The notes beneath the pieces were generated by a model. It saw only the letters and a list, made by a program, of their open reading frames with translations. It was not told the DNA's origin and did no database searches. Made by a program: the position numbers and the translations under genes. From Chelydra serpentina (taxonomy: Eukaryota > Chordata > Testudines > Chelydridae): DNA of 64,000 nucleotides. Shown one piece after another: positions 40,901-50,869 of the stretch. Within the stretch, counting starts at the first letter, position 1, and every line of letters starts with the position of its first letter. The stretch lies in the NCBI GenBank assembly GCA_037349315.1, contig JBAIAC010000057.1, positions 6,572,001 to 6,636,000 of the forward strand, read 5' to 3'.

Positions 40901-43900
40901 TCATAACAACTTGTATCCCACAAGACTGAGTTCCCCAGGGGCTGATCCATACACCCTGCTAATAATGCCCTTTCTATCTTGTTGCAGACGGAGATTGCAT
41001 TAGTTCAAAGCATCGGGGTCCCATCTGACAAGATTATCTACACCAACCCCTGCAAACAGATCTCGCAGATCAAATACGCAGCCAGCCACGGGGTGCAGCT
41101 GATGGCCTTCGACAATGAAGTGGAGCTCGGGAAAGTGGCCAGGAGCCATCCACACGCCAGGTTTGTATATAAACTCTGGGTATGGAAGAAGGAGGCTATT
41201 GAGGCTGGAAACAGAGCTGGACCAAAGGTCAGTCTCTCAATCTCATCTAGAGGGTGAACGTGACATTTGTTATGGGCAGGGCCTTTATGTATTTTCATAG
41301 CATGTTCATGTTCCCAGGCTGGCTTCAGTAAAGAGTTGGAGAAATCGCATACCTTGGCCTGCGTAGTAAATGGGGAGTGGGAGACGAAGAGCTGGGACAC
41401 CGACCTGGTGTAACTTCATTCCACAGGATGGTTCTGTGCATCGCCACCGACAACCCCAGATCCTCTGCCCGTCTGAGCGTGAAGTTTGGTGCCACCCTTA
41501 AGTCCTGCAGACGCCTACTAGAAACTGCAAAGGAGATGAATGTGGAGATCGTTGGCATCAGGTACAAGGTGGCATCCTCATACCATGAAGCCTAATTCTT
41601 CCTAAACTGATATACATAAGCACAGACCCTGATCCCTAACTTAACTTGCACTAAACTTTGTGGATCTGGGAGGGCCTGTCTGATCACCAAACCTGGGCAA
41701 ATCAATCCTACTGCATTCACTGGCAGGATTTCTCCTCTATTTCTGGTCACAAATAGGAATAGACTAGGATTCCTGCTTACAGATTGTTTGCAAATAGCAA
41801 GTGTTGGAAATTCACGCTGTTGGTTGGTTCTCCAAGTCACGTGGTATTTGTTTCTGTTCCTCGATTGGGTGACGTGTGGGAACTAACCAATAACTAAGCA
41901 AATTTTGCATTGCATATTTGGGTGTAAAACTAAGGTTTCACAACTAAAAATATTTCAAGCTAAATTATTACCATTAAACGCAATGAGTGTGATCAAAATT
42001 AGTTAAATTTATCACAAGAGTGAATCTCTGTAATGTATGCCTTTTCTTTCTATGTATTGCACCTTTAAGGCTGATATTTTTCAAAGGATCTTAGGGAAGT
42101 TAGAGGATCAGCTCCTATTGAAAGTCATTGCAAATAGAGACGTAACTTCTTTGAAATTCCCAGCCTAGATATCTAAGGGCCTTACTGGAGTCACTTTATG
42201 TGCAACTCACTGCAGACTGTCTAGGAGAAATCACACACACTGCGCTCTCCACTGGAGGCTTTATTTTTGTTTTTCTTTAGTCTGAAAGGTTATTCTGACT
42301 GTAAGTGTGTGTGTGTGTGTGTGTGTGAGACAGAGTGATAACTCTCCTATAGAATGATGATTTGTGAATAACATTTTGCACTGTTTTCCCAAGTCTGCTT
42401 TCAATGCTTGGGGATTAGAGGAGGTTGGGAGACGGGGCTTAGCCCAGACTAAATTAAGGATTCTTCCCCCTTAGTTTTCATGTTGGCAGTGGCTGCATCG
42501 ACCTGCAAGCCTTCACTCGGTCCATAGCAGATGCTCGGCTGGTGTTTGAAATGGGCGCTGAGCTGGGCTACAAGATGCACTTACTGGACATTGGAGGTGG
42601 ATTCCCTGGCACTGAAAATTCTAAAGTCCGGTTTGAAGAGGTATAAAGATTTTCGTTTGTGTTCTCTTTAGGGCAGCTGGGAGGGAGTCCTAGCTCGTAT
42701 CTCAGCTGGGCTTGAATCTCTGGCCTTTATTTTGAAAGGGTTGTTAACTAATAAATGTTGGAATAAGTGTTTGTGGTTTCTTTCCCCTCCCCCTTCTACC
42801 AATCAGATTGCAGCCACGATCAACTCTGCCTTGGACTTGTATTTCCCAGAAGGCTGTGGGGTGGAAATCCTTGCCAAACCAGGCCGATACTATGTCGCTT
42901 CCGCCTTTACCTTGGCTGTCAATGTTATTGACAAGCAGGAGGTTCCCTTGGATCCGCCTGGCTCAGACGGTAGGTTGAGCAGGTGGAATGATGCATCTTC
43001 TTGCGGTGCTGAGCCCCCGTGGAGGCAACAGGTTGCTGTGATGGGTCACTGAACTGTGGGCCAAAAGCCTTTGGCTAGGAAAGATGAGAGTTGAGAGCAA
43101 ACCAGCATACAACTGATCAGTAGGTCAGATCCTACTAGTCCAAAGTGGACCTGTTTTGATATTGGATGGCAGTAGGGTGACCAGATGTCCTTAATTTTAT
43201 AGGGACAGTCCCGATTTTTGGGTCTTTTTTTTGTTATGTAGGCTCCTATTACTCCCCACCTCCTGTCCCAATTTTTCACACTTGCTGTCTGGTCACCCTA
43301 GATGGCAGTAGTGACTGCAGGAAAAATGGGTGGGTGTTGATTCAGGCCTCAGTTCTCCTTATCTGTGCCCCTCAGCCAGGTCAGTGTCTGGTCGCCCCTC
43401 AAAAGCCACGTCAGGCTGACAAAGTCCCTCAAATGGGGCATCCTTGTCCAGTCCCAGGAGCTCAAAGTATTAAGCTTGACGTATGAATTGACCCTTCCCT
43501 GAATCTGCCTTCCCTGCTCTCTCTCCCCATCTCCCAGACGAAGAGTCCAGCAGCAAGAAGAGCATCCTGTATTACGTTAACGATGGCATCTATGGATCCT
43601 TCAGCTGCATTTTCTTTGATCACACCTGCCCTAGCCCCATCCTGCACAAGGTAAGGGCGGCCGGGCGACCCAGAGGGAGCCACAGTCAGCTGTCCCTTCC
43701 ATCTGGAGGAAGAGGGAAACAATAGATCAGAAATAACTTAGCACTCAGCAGAGGGTTCTGATCCACTTCTGGGATTCTCCCCAGCTGCACCTCATGCCTT
43801 TCCTCCGGTACGCTCTGTTCCCATCCTCAGTCCTTGGCTGCAGCATAAAGCCCCCTCCTATGGTTTGGAGGAAGATCTCTGGGGTTTCTTTCCCCTACCC

Positions 43901-46900
43901 TGAGTATCAGAGCTCTTTGGTGACAGCGTTTGGCTGTAACTCCCTGCAGTGCCCCCCTTGTAGTCTGTCCTCATTGGAGAGCGGCTGAGGCACTGTCAGG
44001 GTGATGCTCCCTGCCTGCCCAGGTACCCAGCATGGCCCTAGCCTCCCTTCCTCCCTCCCACACACTCTGCACCTGAGCTCAGGCTGTGTGTGATACAGAG
44101 GATGATGTAGGCAAGGCAGAATGTGTTCAACTCATCCCGGGTGGGACTCCACGGACATCAGTGGGGTTTCACCCAGGAGGACGTTGGGCTAAGGTTTCTA
44201 CCTCAAGTTTTCATCACAAATGAAACCTGTAAAGGCGCTTGCCAGATGCCCTCCTCAGTGTGATTGGTCACCAGAGATCAGCCCCCAGTGTATCAGACCA
44301 TTGATAGCTTGGCATTGGCTGGAGCAGTACAACAGACGTTGAGTAGATCTATAATTCCTGTACCTACCTGTGGTTCTTTTTAATACACTGCGGAATCCTT
44401 GATGCCTATTCTGAAGCGTCGTTAACAAGTTATCCGCAAAAATTATCTGTGGCTATCCGCTTCTATCCGTGGATTTTCAGGGCTCTACACCGGGGGCGGG
44501 GCTGAGGCTCCGAGGCATCCCCCCGCCGGAGCCCGGTCGGGGAGAGCCGCAGGCAGCTGTGGGGATCCCACGCAGAGTCGCGGACCTTCCACCTGCCTCA
44601 GCTGGGTGGAGACACGGCCGGGGACTGCTCTCAGCTCCCCCCCCCCTCCCCGCGCCGTGGCCAGGTGGGTCTGCCGTGGCTCCCCACAGCTCTCTGGCTG
44701 GGCTCCATGCTGGCCTGGCCAAGGGGAGGGGGAGACCTGTGGAGCTGCCCGGGGGCTGCTCGGGCCCCTTGCCCAAGGCAGGTGGAGGGTCCGTTGCGGC
44801 TCCACACAGCTGTCAGCCTGGTTCCTATGTGGCTGGGCTGCGGCTCCGAGCCACCCCGCACCCCACTCCCTGGCCAGAGCTGGGTTGGGGAGAGCCATGC
44901 TGGCAGGTGTGGGGACCCCACAGCTGCCAGCGTGGATCTCCCAGCTCCGGCCCGGGGGGTGTCTCAGAGCCACAGTCCAGCCACGATAAGAGCCGGGCAG
45001 GCAGCAGTGCGGAGCCATGGCGGACCCTCCACTTGCCCTGGGCGGGGGGCCCAAGCAGCCCCCTGCTCAGTGTCCCTGCTCCCCAACCCCCCACCAAATG
45101 TCCCAGTCCCCCGGCTCAGTGTCTCTGCCCCCTAGTCCATCGCTCAGCGTCCCTGCCCCCCAGTGCCCCCGCCAAATGTCCCAGTGTCCCTGCCCCCCCA
45201 GGTCCCACCGACCAGTGTCCCTGCCCCACAGCCCCTCTGCCCTGGGCGGGTGAAGGGACCCAGGCTCCCCACAGCTGCCAGCGCTGCCCCCACCCGCAGC
45301 CTGGCCATGGTAAGAGGTGGGCAGGCAGCTGTGGGGAGCCGAGGTGGACAACCCTCCACCTCCCCTGGGTGTGGGACCCAAGCAGTGCCCCCCCCCCCCA
45401 CGCCCAGTGTCCCCGTCCCCCAAGGCGCCCGCCCAGGGCAGGTGGAGGATCCGTGCCGCGGCTCCTCACAGCTGCCCGCCAGGCTCTTACCATCAGAGCC
45501 CTGCCCAGATACAAAATTGGTATCCCCATACGTGCTGCTATCCGCAGAAATGGTCCATGGATATAAAGCGGATACCCGTGGATTTGCAGGGCTCTTTATA
45601 CATTGGCTCTAACATGCCAGCGAGTGCCTTCTCGGATCACCCAGGCATCTCAGAGCAAAAACTGAGTTTTTAAAGCTTCAGAACCAGTTGCAGGGATTTC
45701 AGAACGGCAGCTGGGCTGGAGCAAGACCTGAATCTGCCCCATGGGTCAGCCATGTGCTAACTAGCAGCACTGTATGTAACTGCATACAGTGGGCCTGTCT
45801 ACACTGCAATTAGTGGTGTGACTCCGGCACCTGTAGACATACCTGAGCTAGCTCCCATAACAATCGCAGTGAAACCCCAGCAGCATAGTGAGTACCCAGG
45901 GTCCCAGGTGGGCCTGTACAGCCAGCTAGATCCAAGTTAATTTGGGTATGTCTACATGGGCTGCAGTCACACCTCTGACTGCAGGCCAGGCACACCCAGT
46001 ATCTGTTTGCTCACAAGGCGTGTTCAGGAAAGGATTAAAGGGACAGACACAAGTGACAAATCTAGCTTTAAAAGAGGTGACTAACCAACTGAGAGGATTA
46101 AACTGGAATATACCATAAAACAAGCCTGTCTCCATTGACCAAGTTAATTTTTGCCTTTAGCTCGGGGAGACAATCCAGACAGACTGAGTTCCATTTCTGT
46201 TCCTTAACTCCCTTGGACTTTCTGCTTCCTATGTACTAGTGCTGCAGTGTCTGGGTTGATTAAAATCCAAACAAACTGCTCCTTCTCCCCCCTCTTTTTT
46301 TTCTTCTTCTTAAGGTCGTTAAAATATGAACATTTCTACTAATATTTTTTTTTCCATAAAACTCACTTTTTGCAGCCTACATTTTGGGCCTGCACTAGTC
46401 AATGGCTAGTCTGGTCAATTTGAATTAGTTTTCCATGGAGTTACTTCGGTTTTAGGACCAGATCTTCAGCTGTTGTGAATCCACATAGCTCCATTGTAAA
46501 TCAGCGTAGCTGCATTGCTGATAGTGGAGAAGTGTTGATTTATGCCATCTGAGGATCTGATCTTTAATCTGATTATTTAATTTACTAGCTTGATCTCCTG
46601 TGATGTCCATCTCCTTTGCCTCCTGCTACAGAAACCCGGCCCAGAGCCTCCCTTGTTCAGCAGCAGCCTCTGGGGCCCTTCTTGCGATGGGCAAGACCGC
46701 ATTGCAGATGGCTTGCAGCTACCAGACCTGCAAGTTGGTGACTGGCTGACGTTTGAGAACATGGGTGCCTACACCATAGCAGCCTCATCCTCATTTAATG
46801 GATACCAGCAGCCACAGATCAACTACGCCATGTCCCGGTAAGAGCCTGGTAAGAGAACTTCCTGTAACTCATCCAGGGAAAAGAGGGCTGAGAATCAGAG

Positions 46901-47372
46901 CTCATGACGAACTGCCCTTGGGAGCCAGACTGCGGAGTTGGTCTGGGCTTTGAAGGAAAAGTGCCACTTTTGGAATCAGCAGCATCTCGAAGATTAGGGC
47001 AAAATCCTGGCCCTCTGCAAAACTTCCATTGACTCCCATATAGCTAGGATTTCACTGTAAGGGTCCAAACACCGTCTAGACATGAAGCAGCTGAGGTCTG
47101 GCTGTGGGCATACAGAAGTCAGTGTGGTGTAATGGGGAGATGTGTGAGAACAGAGCTCCCTGTTCTCTGGGGATGGGTGTAAAACTGGGGCTAGAGAGAA
47201 AGGCTTGTTTGTTTTTCTTGCTTACAGGGAAGCTGTCCGGCTACTTCAGAGGAAGCTGCCACAACCAGAAGAAGAGGATAGAGAGAGCATGTGTACTCCT
47301 CTCTCCTGTGGCTGGGAAATCACAGATACCTTGTGCATTACCCCTGTCTTCACTCCCGCTAGAATCACGTGA
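37945..47372 (+). CDS. AZIN2: Antizyme inhibitor 2, nine coding exons
   Basis: AZIN2 is a catalytically inactive (in mammals) ornithine decarboxylase paralogue that binds antizyme, frees ODC and so raises polyamine synthesis and uptake. Coding segments are 38017-38115, 39775-39948, 40988-41160, 41427-41561, 42475-42640, 42807-42969, 43538-43650, 46632-46837 and 47228-47372. They total 1374 nt (457 aa plus stop), with all junctions GT-AG and in phase; the range also includes 5'UTR from the acceptor at 37944. The N-terminus ([17 protein letters not shown]) and C-terminus ([12 protein letters not shown], then TPVFTP) match AZIN2, not ODC1, and the ODC C-terminal degron is absent. Residues 1-396 align to ODC without gaps, offset by one. 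The PLP lysine is K68, with H196, S199, a glycine loop at 234-236, D331, C359, D360 and Y388 kept. C153 (ODC R154) and K273 (ODC E274) are changed. The antizyme-binding region (about 116-139) is intact. Confidence 0.95.
38017..38115 (+). CDS. AZIN2: AZIN2 coding exon 1 (residues 1-33)
   Basis: The exon begins upstream in the 5'UTR, most likely at 37945 after the acceptor cttccttacag. The first AUG gives [20 protein letters not shown]; it ends ...MEVSQT, donor GTAAGT. The 5'UTR part holds GAAGGAGGCTTTAGAACT at 37976-37993. Confidence 0.93.
39569..39664. repeat. Short palindromic element in AZIN2 intron
   Basis: 'ggcccgattctcccctcctt' is mirrored by 'gagtggagaatcgggctctt', with 'gtgtaaatcaggagtaactc' between. 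It is a hairpin-forming repeat. Confidence 0.65.
39775..39948 (+). CDS. AZIN2: AZIN2 coding exon 2 (residues 34-91)
   Basis: Acceptor ttcccttttag-type, then [19 protein letters not shown] and onward. It contains RPFYAVKCN with the PLP-lysine equivalent K68, and FDCASK with the ODC Asp88 equivalent D87. Donor GTAGGA. Length 174 nt. Confidence 0.96.
40988..41160 (+). CDS. AZIN2: AZIN2 coding exon 3 (residues 92-149, split codon)
   Basis: Acceptor atcttgttgcag, then [15 protein letters not shown] and onward, donor GTTTGT. It carries the antizyme-binding element ([19 protein letters not shown]). Length 173 nt, ending with AG of Arg149. Confidence 0.96.
41427..41561 (+). CDS. AZIN2: AZIN2 coding exon 4 (residues 149-194, split codons)
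   Basis: Acceptor cattccacag, then [20 protein letters not shown] and onward to VEIVGI plus AG of Ser194, donor GTACAA. C153 replaces ODC Arg154; K168 (ODC Lys169) is kept. Length 135 nt. Confidence 0.95.
42306..42327. repeat. (TG)n microsatellite in AZIN2 intron
   Basis: A pure GT dinucleotide run of about eleven units. Confidence 0.9.
42475..42640 (+). CDS. AZIN2: AZIN2 coding exon 5 (residues 194-249)
   Basis: Acceptor cttcccccttag, then [20 protein letters not shown] and onward to FEE, donor GTATAA. It contains the His197/Ser200 equivalents and the PLP-phosphate glycine loop (DIGGGFPG). At 166 nt it equals, as I recall them, ODC1's separate 82 and 84 nt exons combined. Confidence 0.95.
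42807..42969 (+). CDS. AZIN2: AZIN2 coding exon 6 (residues 250-304, split codon)
   Basis: Acceptor ctaccaatcag, then [20 protein letters not shown] and onward, donor GTAGGT. It contains [14 protein letters not shown], where K273 (codon AAA) stands in place of ODC Glu274 (AEPGRYY). Length 163 nt. Confidence 0.95.
43175..43298. mobile_element. 124-bp MITE, TA-flanked (copy 3), AZIN2 intron
   Basis: Ends GGGTGACCAGA and TCTGGTCACCC sit between TA dinucleotides at 43173-43174 and 43299-43300. 'gatggcagta' directly precedes the element and recurs directly after it, so the target site itself seems to have been a short tandem repeat. Confidence 0.95.
43538..43650 (+). CDS. AZIN2: AZIN2 coding exon 7 (residues 304-341)
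   Basis: Acceptor catctcccag, then [20 protein letters not shown] and onward to PILHK, donor GTAAGG. It contains FFDH with D331, the ODC Asp332 equivalent. Length 113 nt. Confidence 0.95.
44425..45600. mobile_element. GC-rich 1.2-kb repeat block in AZIN2 intron, class unknown
   Basis: Left border 'tatccgcaaaaattatctgt', 'ggctatccgcttctatccg', 'tggattttcagggctct'; right border 'gctatccgcagaaatggtcc', 'tggatttgcagggctct'. The borders are direct repeats of each other. The interior is GC-rich, with recurring 'ccccacagctg', 'ggcaggtggag' and 'cagtgtccctgcccc' words, open in several frames on both strands at once. It looks like a non-coding mobile or satellite-like unit. Confidence 0.6.
45789..45985. 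mobile_element. MITE-like element, right end truncated
   Basis: 'gggcctgtctacactgcaat' and 'gtgtgactccggcacctgta' on the left are mirrored by 'gggtatgtctacatgggctg' and 'cagtcacacctctgactgca' on the right. It lies in AZIN2 intron 8. Confidence 0.7.
46455..46565. repeat. Palindromic element, 'gatcttcagctg' type
   Basis: 'agatcttcagctgttgtgaa' is mirrored by 'tttatgccatctgaggatct', with 'tagctccattg' inside. It is related to the palindrome at 35655. Confidence 0.65.
46632..46837 (+). CDS. AZIN2: AZIN2 coding exon 8 (residues 342-410, split codon)
   Basis: Acceptor cctgctacag, then [20 protein letters not shown] and onward, donor GTAAGA. It retains C359-D360 (ODC Cys360-Asp361) and FENMGAYT with Y388 (ODC Tyr389). 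Human AZIN2, from memory, has lost the cysteine. Confidence 0.96.
47228..47372 (+). CDS. AZIN2: AZIN2 coding exon 9 (residues 410-457, stop)
   Basis: Acceptor tcttgcttacag, then [20 protein letters not shown] and onward to VFTPARIT and TGA at 47370-47372. The [12 protein letters not shown] tail identifies AZIN2. Confidence 0.96.
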
Positions 47373-47501
47373 GCAGCACCCGTCATGATCGGGGCAGATC
47401 CTTAACCAAGGGGACTCTTGCGTCCACTTCTTACGCCCTCCCAGATTTCTGCCCTGAAGTAGGACCTGTTTTACAGTCGGTGTGGTTTTTTAAGTATGCA
47501 A

Positions 47502-47507
47502 CATAAA
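47502..47507 (+). terminator. AZIN2: AZIN2 candidate proximal poly(A) signal (CATAAA)
   Basis: The variant signal CATAAA, 130 nt after the stop, is followed by a GT-rich stretch (tgtgttgtgttg, 47523-47534). This is a plausible cleavage region ahead of the CR1 insertion. Confidence 0.4.
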
Positions 47508-47570
47508 TCCTGTTCCTCCTGCCTGTGTTGTGTTGCCTGCTGTGTGCCATAGCAAAGGGCAGAGCATTCA

Positions 47571-48051
47571 TAAGAACATAAGAACGGCCATACTGGGTCA
47601 GGCCAAAGGTCCATCCAGCCCAGTATCCTGTCCACCGACAGTGGCCAATGCCAGGTGACCCGGAGTGAGTGGACCTAACAGGTAATGATCAAGTGATCTC
47701 TCTCCTGCCATCCATCACCCCCTCTGACAAACAGAGGCTAAGGACACCATTCCTTACCCATTCTGGCTAATAGCCATTAATGGACTTAACCTCCATGAAT
47801 TTATCCAGTTCTCTTTTAAACCCTGTTACAGTCCTAGCCTTCACAGCCTCCTCAGGCAAGGAGTTCCACAGGTTGACAGTGCGCTGTGTGAAGAAGAACT
47901 TACTTTTATTTGTTTTAAACCTGCTGCCCACTAATTTCATTGGGTGGCCCCTAGTTCTTTTATTATGAGAACAAGTAAATAACTTTTCCTTATTCACTTC
48001 CTCCACACCACTCATAATTTTATATACCTCTATCATATCCCCTCTTAGTCG
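47571..48051 (-). mobile_element. CR1 LINE, 3' part, just downstream of AZIN2
   Basis: The left end 'cataagaacataagaacggc' is the CR1 3' terminus. The minus-strand frame 48036-47767 reads ORF2 C-terminal sequence ([19 protein letters not shown] ... [18 protein letters not shown]) to its natural stop after KSINGY. It is 5'-truncated and lies 200 nt after the AZIN2 stop codon, antisense to it. Confidence 0.92.
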
Positions 48052-48103
48052 GTTTGTGGGTGTTTATATGCCGATTGGGTTTGTTATTTTTGTAAATTAT
48101 CCT

Positions 48104-48109
48104 AATAAA
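48104..48109 (+). terminator. AZIN2: AZIN2 candidate distal poly(A) signal (AATAAA)
   Basis: A canonical AATAAA followed by 'ttgttggttttttt'. It lies 50 nt beyond the CR1; its use would place the whole antisense CR1 in the AZIN2 3'UTR. Confidence 0.4.
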
Positions 48110-49987
48110 TTGTTGGTTTTTTTATAAATAACCGGGTGGATTTTCCTCCCCTTCCTGTGAAGGGGAGATTTGCAGAGTACAGCTGGTCTCTAAGACAGAG
48201 TGTCATCAAGACTTGTACAAGCTACAGAGGGAGCAAATTGTAGTGTTGTTCATCCAATCCAGGCTCCCAGGGAGCGAGAGAGGCAGGGCATTTTAAACTG
48301 CTCTGGCACCATCTACTGGTAGATCGTAGCATAGGCCAGCTCGAATGCATGCCCAATATATTGTTATATTTAATGGTCGTAGCCTATACCCACTTTTGGT
48401 TTTAAACCTTTAACGATGAAATGTTTTAAAAAACCAGCACAAAGCACTGAGCCAGCTTTGCTTGAGCCAGGCAAGGTGAGCTATCAAACGTACCAATGAG
48501 AACAAGCTTTATTTAGGGAAAGTAACTAAAGAGGTAACAATTAGTGATTAAAATCAATAGTTGATCCATCCTGGACCACTGACTGTGTGTCTCTTATTTT
48601 CAAAGAGACAGATTTTCAAAAGAGCTTAGCTGCCATTTAGGCACCTAACTGGACAGTGGGAGCAGCTGGGTGCTGTACTGTTCTGAAATCCGGACCTTAG
48701 CCTTCTTGTCCTGCCGTGGCCTGGTTGGGACCTACACTTGATTTTTGCTTGTTATAAGAAGGACAGGAACTGCCAATGCCATGAAACTGGCAGCAGTAAC
48801 GCCTTTCTAAGTCCCTATTCTGGAACTCTTTTGTACACGAATAGCCCTGCTGAATGCAAGAATTAGGGGGAGCTGTCTTGTAGATAAACAACACTATAAC
48901 AAAACAACGTACTATTCAGTGTTTGATTTTTGTGACAAATATGTGGCAAACTCCTAACTGGCCTGGAACCACAGGTCGTGTCTACTTGGAATTTCTGTGC
49001 AACAGAAGGCATCAAAATCACATCCCCCTGTTCTAAAAGCACAAATTCCTAGCACTTGATCTAAGGGAGACCCTCAATCAGCTGCTAGTAGTGTTGGGCA
49101 TATGACAGAGAGCTGAGCAGTTCAGGGTCCCACCAACTGTGGGCAGTGGTGACACATATGCACTGATCCGTTCATTACAATGCTACTACCGTGGCCACTG
49201 CGGGATCAGGTCCCTTCAAGGCTGGAGACAGGGCCATTGACGATCTCTTTTTATTAAACGAATGAAACAAGATCTCTCAGCTGTATAGTCAGCATTTCCA
49301 CCCATTACAAATTGAGAGTGGGCAGGGTCCCTTGCAGCAAAGAATAAGTCTCCTGGATCAGCAACACGAGCAAGTCAGTTTTTAAGGGAAGAATCCCACC
49401 ACCTGGAATCCACCATAGTTGCAGGGAAACTCACTTCTGCATTAAAACTAGGTTTAGTATTTATTATTATTTTGATGATGGCTGTGCTTAAGGGGTTATG
49501 GAGAGCAGGGTTTCAATGTGCTAGGTGCTGGACAAATAGAGTAATAGACAGTCACTGCTCTGAAATGCTGACAAGATAGACAAAGCTGTGGAAAAGGGCT
49601 GTAACACATTAGCAGAATGACAGGGGGTAGTGGGGTTTAGCTGAACAGAGAGACGGGGAATAGCACAAAGGTGAAAGGAAGGAGGGGGTATGCTAGGCAG
49701 CCTGCCCAGGGCAGGTGGAGTGAAACTGAAGAGAGGGACGGACTGAGGGAGGGGGCTGGAGCAAACAGCTAATCAGCACGTGGGAGAGAACTCTCCAGAG
49801 TCAAAACTGTAGAAAGCAGCCTGGTCACACACATCAGCAGAATCCTTGCTGCTGATCCTGCTTCTGGGTTTGCTCCTGCCATATTGACAGTTGCAGGTCT
49901 CTGGGGGTAGGATTAGCTCCTTCCTGCAATTTTTCTTCCCCACAGCAGGGCTTGGTGGGTTGGAGGGGTACTGCAAGTACCTAAAAC
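48110..49987. other. Intergenic stretch between AZIN2 and NDUFS5, no gene recognised
   Basis: No exon was recognised. A repeat copy at about 49455-49575 ('agtatttattattattttga', 'tgtgctaggtgctggacaaa') belongs to the family best seen at 36855. Confidence 0.5.
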
Positions 49988-50520
49988 AGGGGTGGGCAAA
50001 CGTTTTGGCCCAAGGGCCACATCGGGGTTGCAAAACTATATGGAAGGCCGGGCAGGGAAGGCTGTGCCTCCCCAAACAGCCTGGCCCCCGCCCCCATCCG
50101 CCCCCTGACTGCCCCCCCTGGGACCCCACCCCCTATCCAACACCACCACCACCCCGCTCCCTGTCCCGACTGCCCCGACCTCTACCACACCCCCGCTCCC
50201 TGACAGGCCCCCCAGGACTTCCATGCCTATGCAACCCCCCCTGTTCCCCATCCACTGACTGCCTCCCCCAGAACCACGGCCCCATCCAACCCCCTTGTCC
50301 CCTGACTGTCCCCTCCCGGGACCCCCCTCCTGAACTGCCCCCCTTGGACCCCACCCCCTAGCCAACCGCCCCCTGTCCCCCTGCCCCTTATCCAACGCCC
50401 CCCCCCCTCCCTTACCATGCTGCTCAGAGTGGCAGGACTGGAAGCTGCGCCACCCAGCCGGAGCCAGCCGCGCTGCCCGCATGGTGCCGTGGTTGTGGGG
50501 GTGGACAGCAGGAGAGGGGC
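49988..50520 (+). mobile_element. hAT-like GC-rich element, one end recognised
   Basis: Starts CAGGGGTGGGCAAACG, followed by 'ggcccaagggccacat', which I recognise as a hAT-type terminus. The body is C-rich on the plus strand with repeated 'cccctgactgccccc'-like words. No matching right terminus or target duplication was found, so the right edge is approximate. Confidence 0.55.
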
Positions 50521-50869
50521 CAGGATCTTTCCTGGGGATTAATCACGAGAACCCAGGACACTCCCTCCTGCTCTGTGCCCGAGAGCACTTAGCTCAGACT
50601 TTTTAAAAGCAAAGGGGCAGAGGCGTTTCAGGCCCATTTGGCACCGGGCATGCATGTAACTCTGAATCACAAGTGACCTGGCATGGGATTTGGCATGGGA
50701 CCCACTGAGCCCCCCGGGTTGGTGATTGGTTATGAGTCTCCCAGACCACAGTGAGGTTGCCCTGTGACATGGTGCTGACCAGTGGGGGGAGAAGAAATAT
50801 GACACCCCACAAAGACACAGAGGGCTGGAGTGTGTGGGTGATTCATTACTCCTCCAGCTTGCAGGAGAC

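Noticed and set aside
44469..45566. 365-codon plus-strand open frame, Pro/Gly-rich, in AZIN2 intron 8
   Set aside because: The same block is open on several frames and both strands, the composition is GC-driven low complexity, and it lies inside a repeat unit with AT-rich borders. No domain is recognisable.
38017..47372. ODC1 as the identity of the plus-strand decarboxylase-like gene
   Set aside because: The N-terminus ([16 protein letters not shown]) and C-terminus ([12 protein letters not shown] ... VFTP) are those of AZIN2, the ODC degron is missing, and head-to-head AK2 is the known AZIN2 neighbour.
50036..50482. Gly-rich 148-codon minus-strand frame
   Set aside because: Lies inside the C-rich hAT-like repeat; its composition alone explains the lack of stops.
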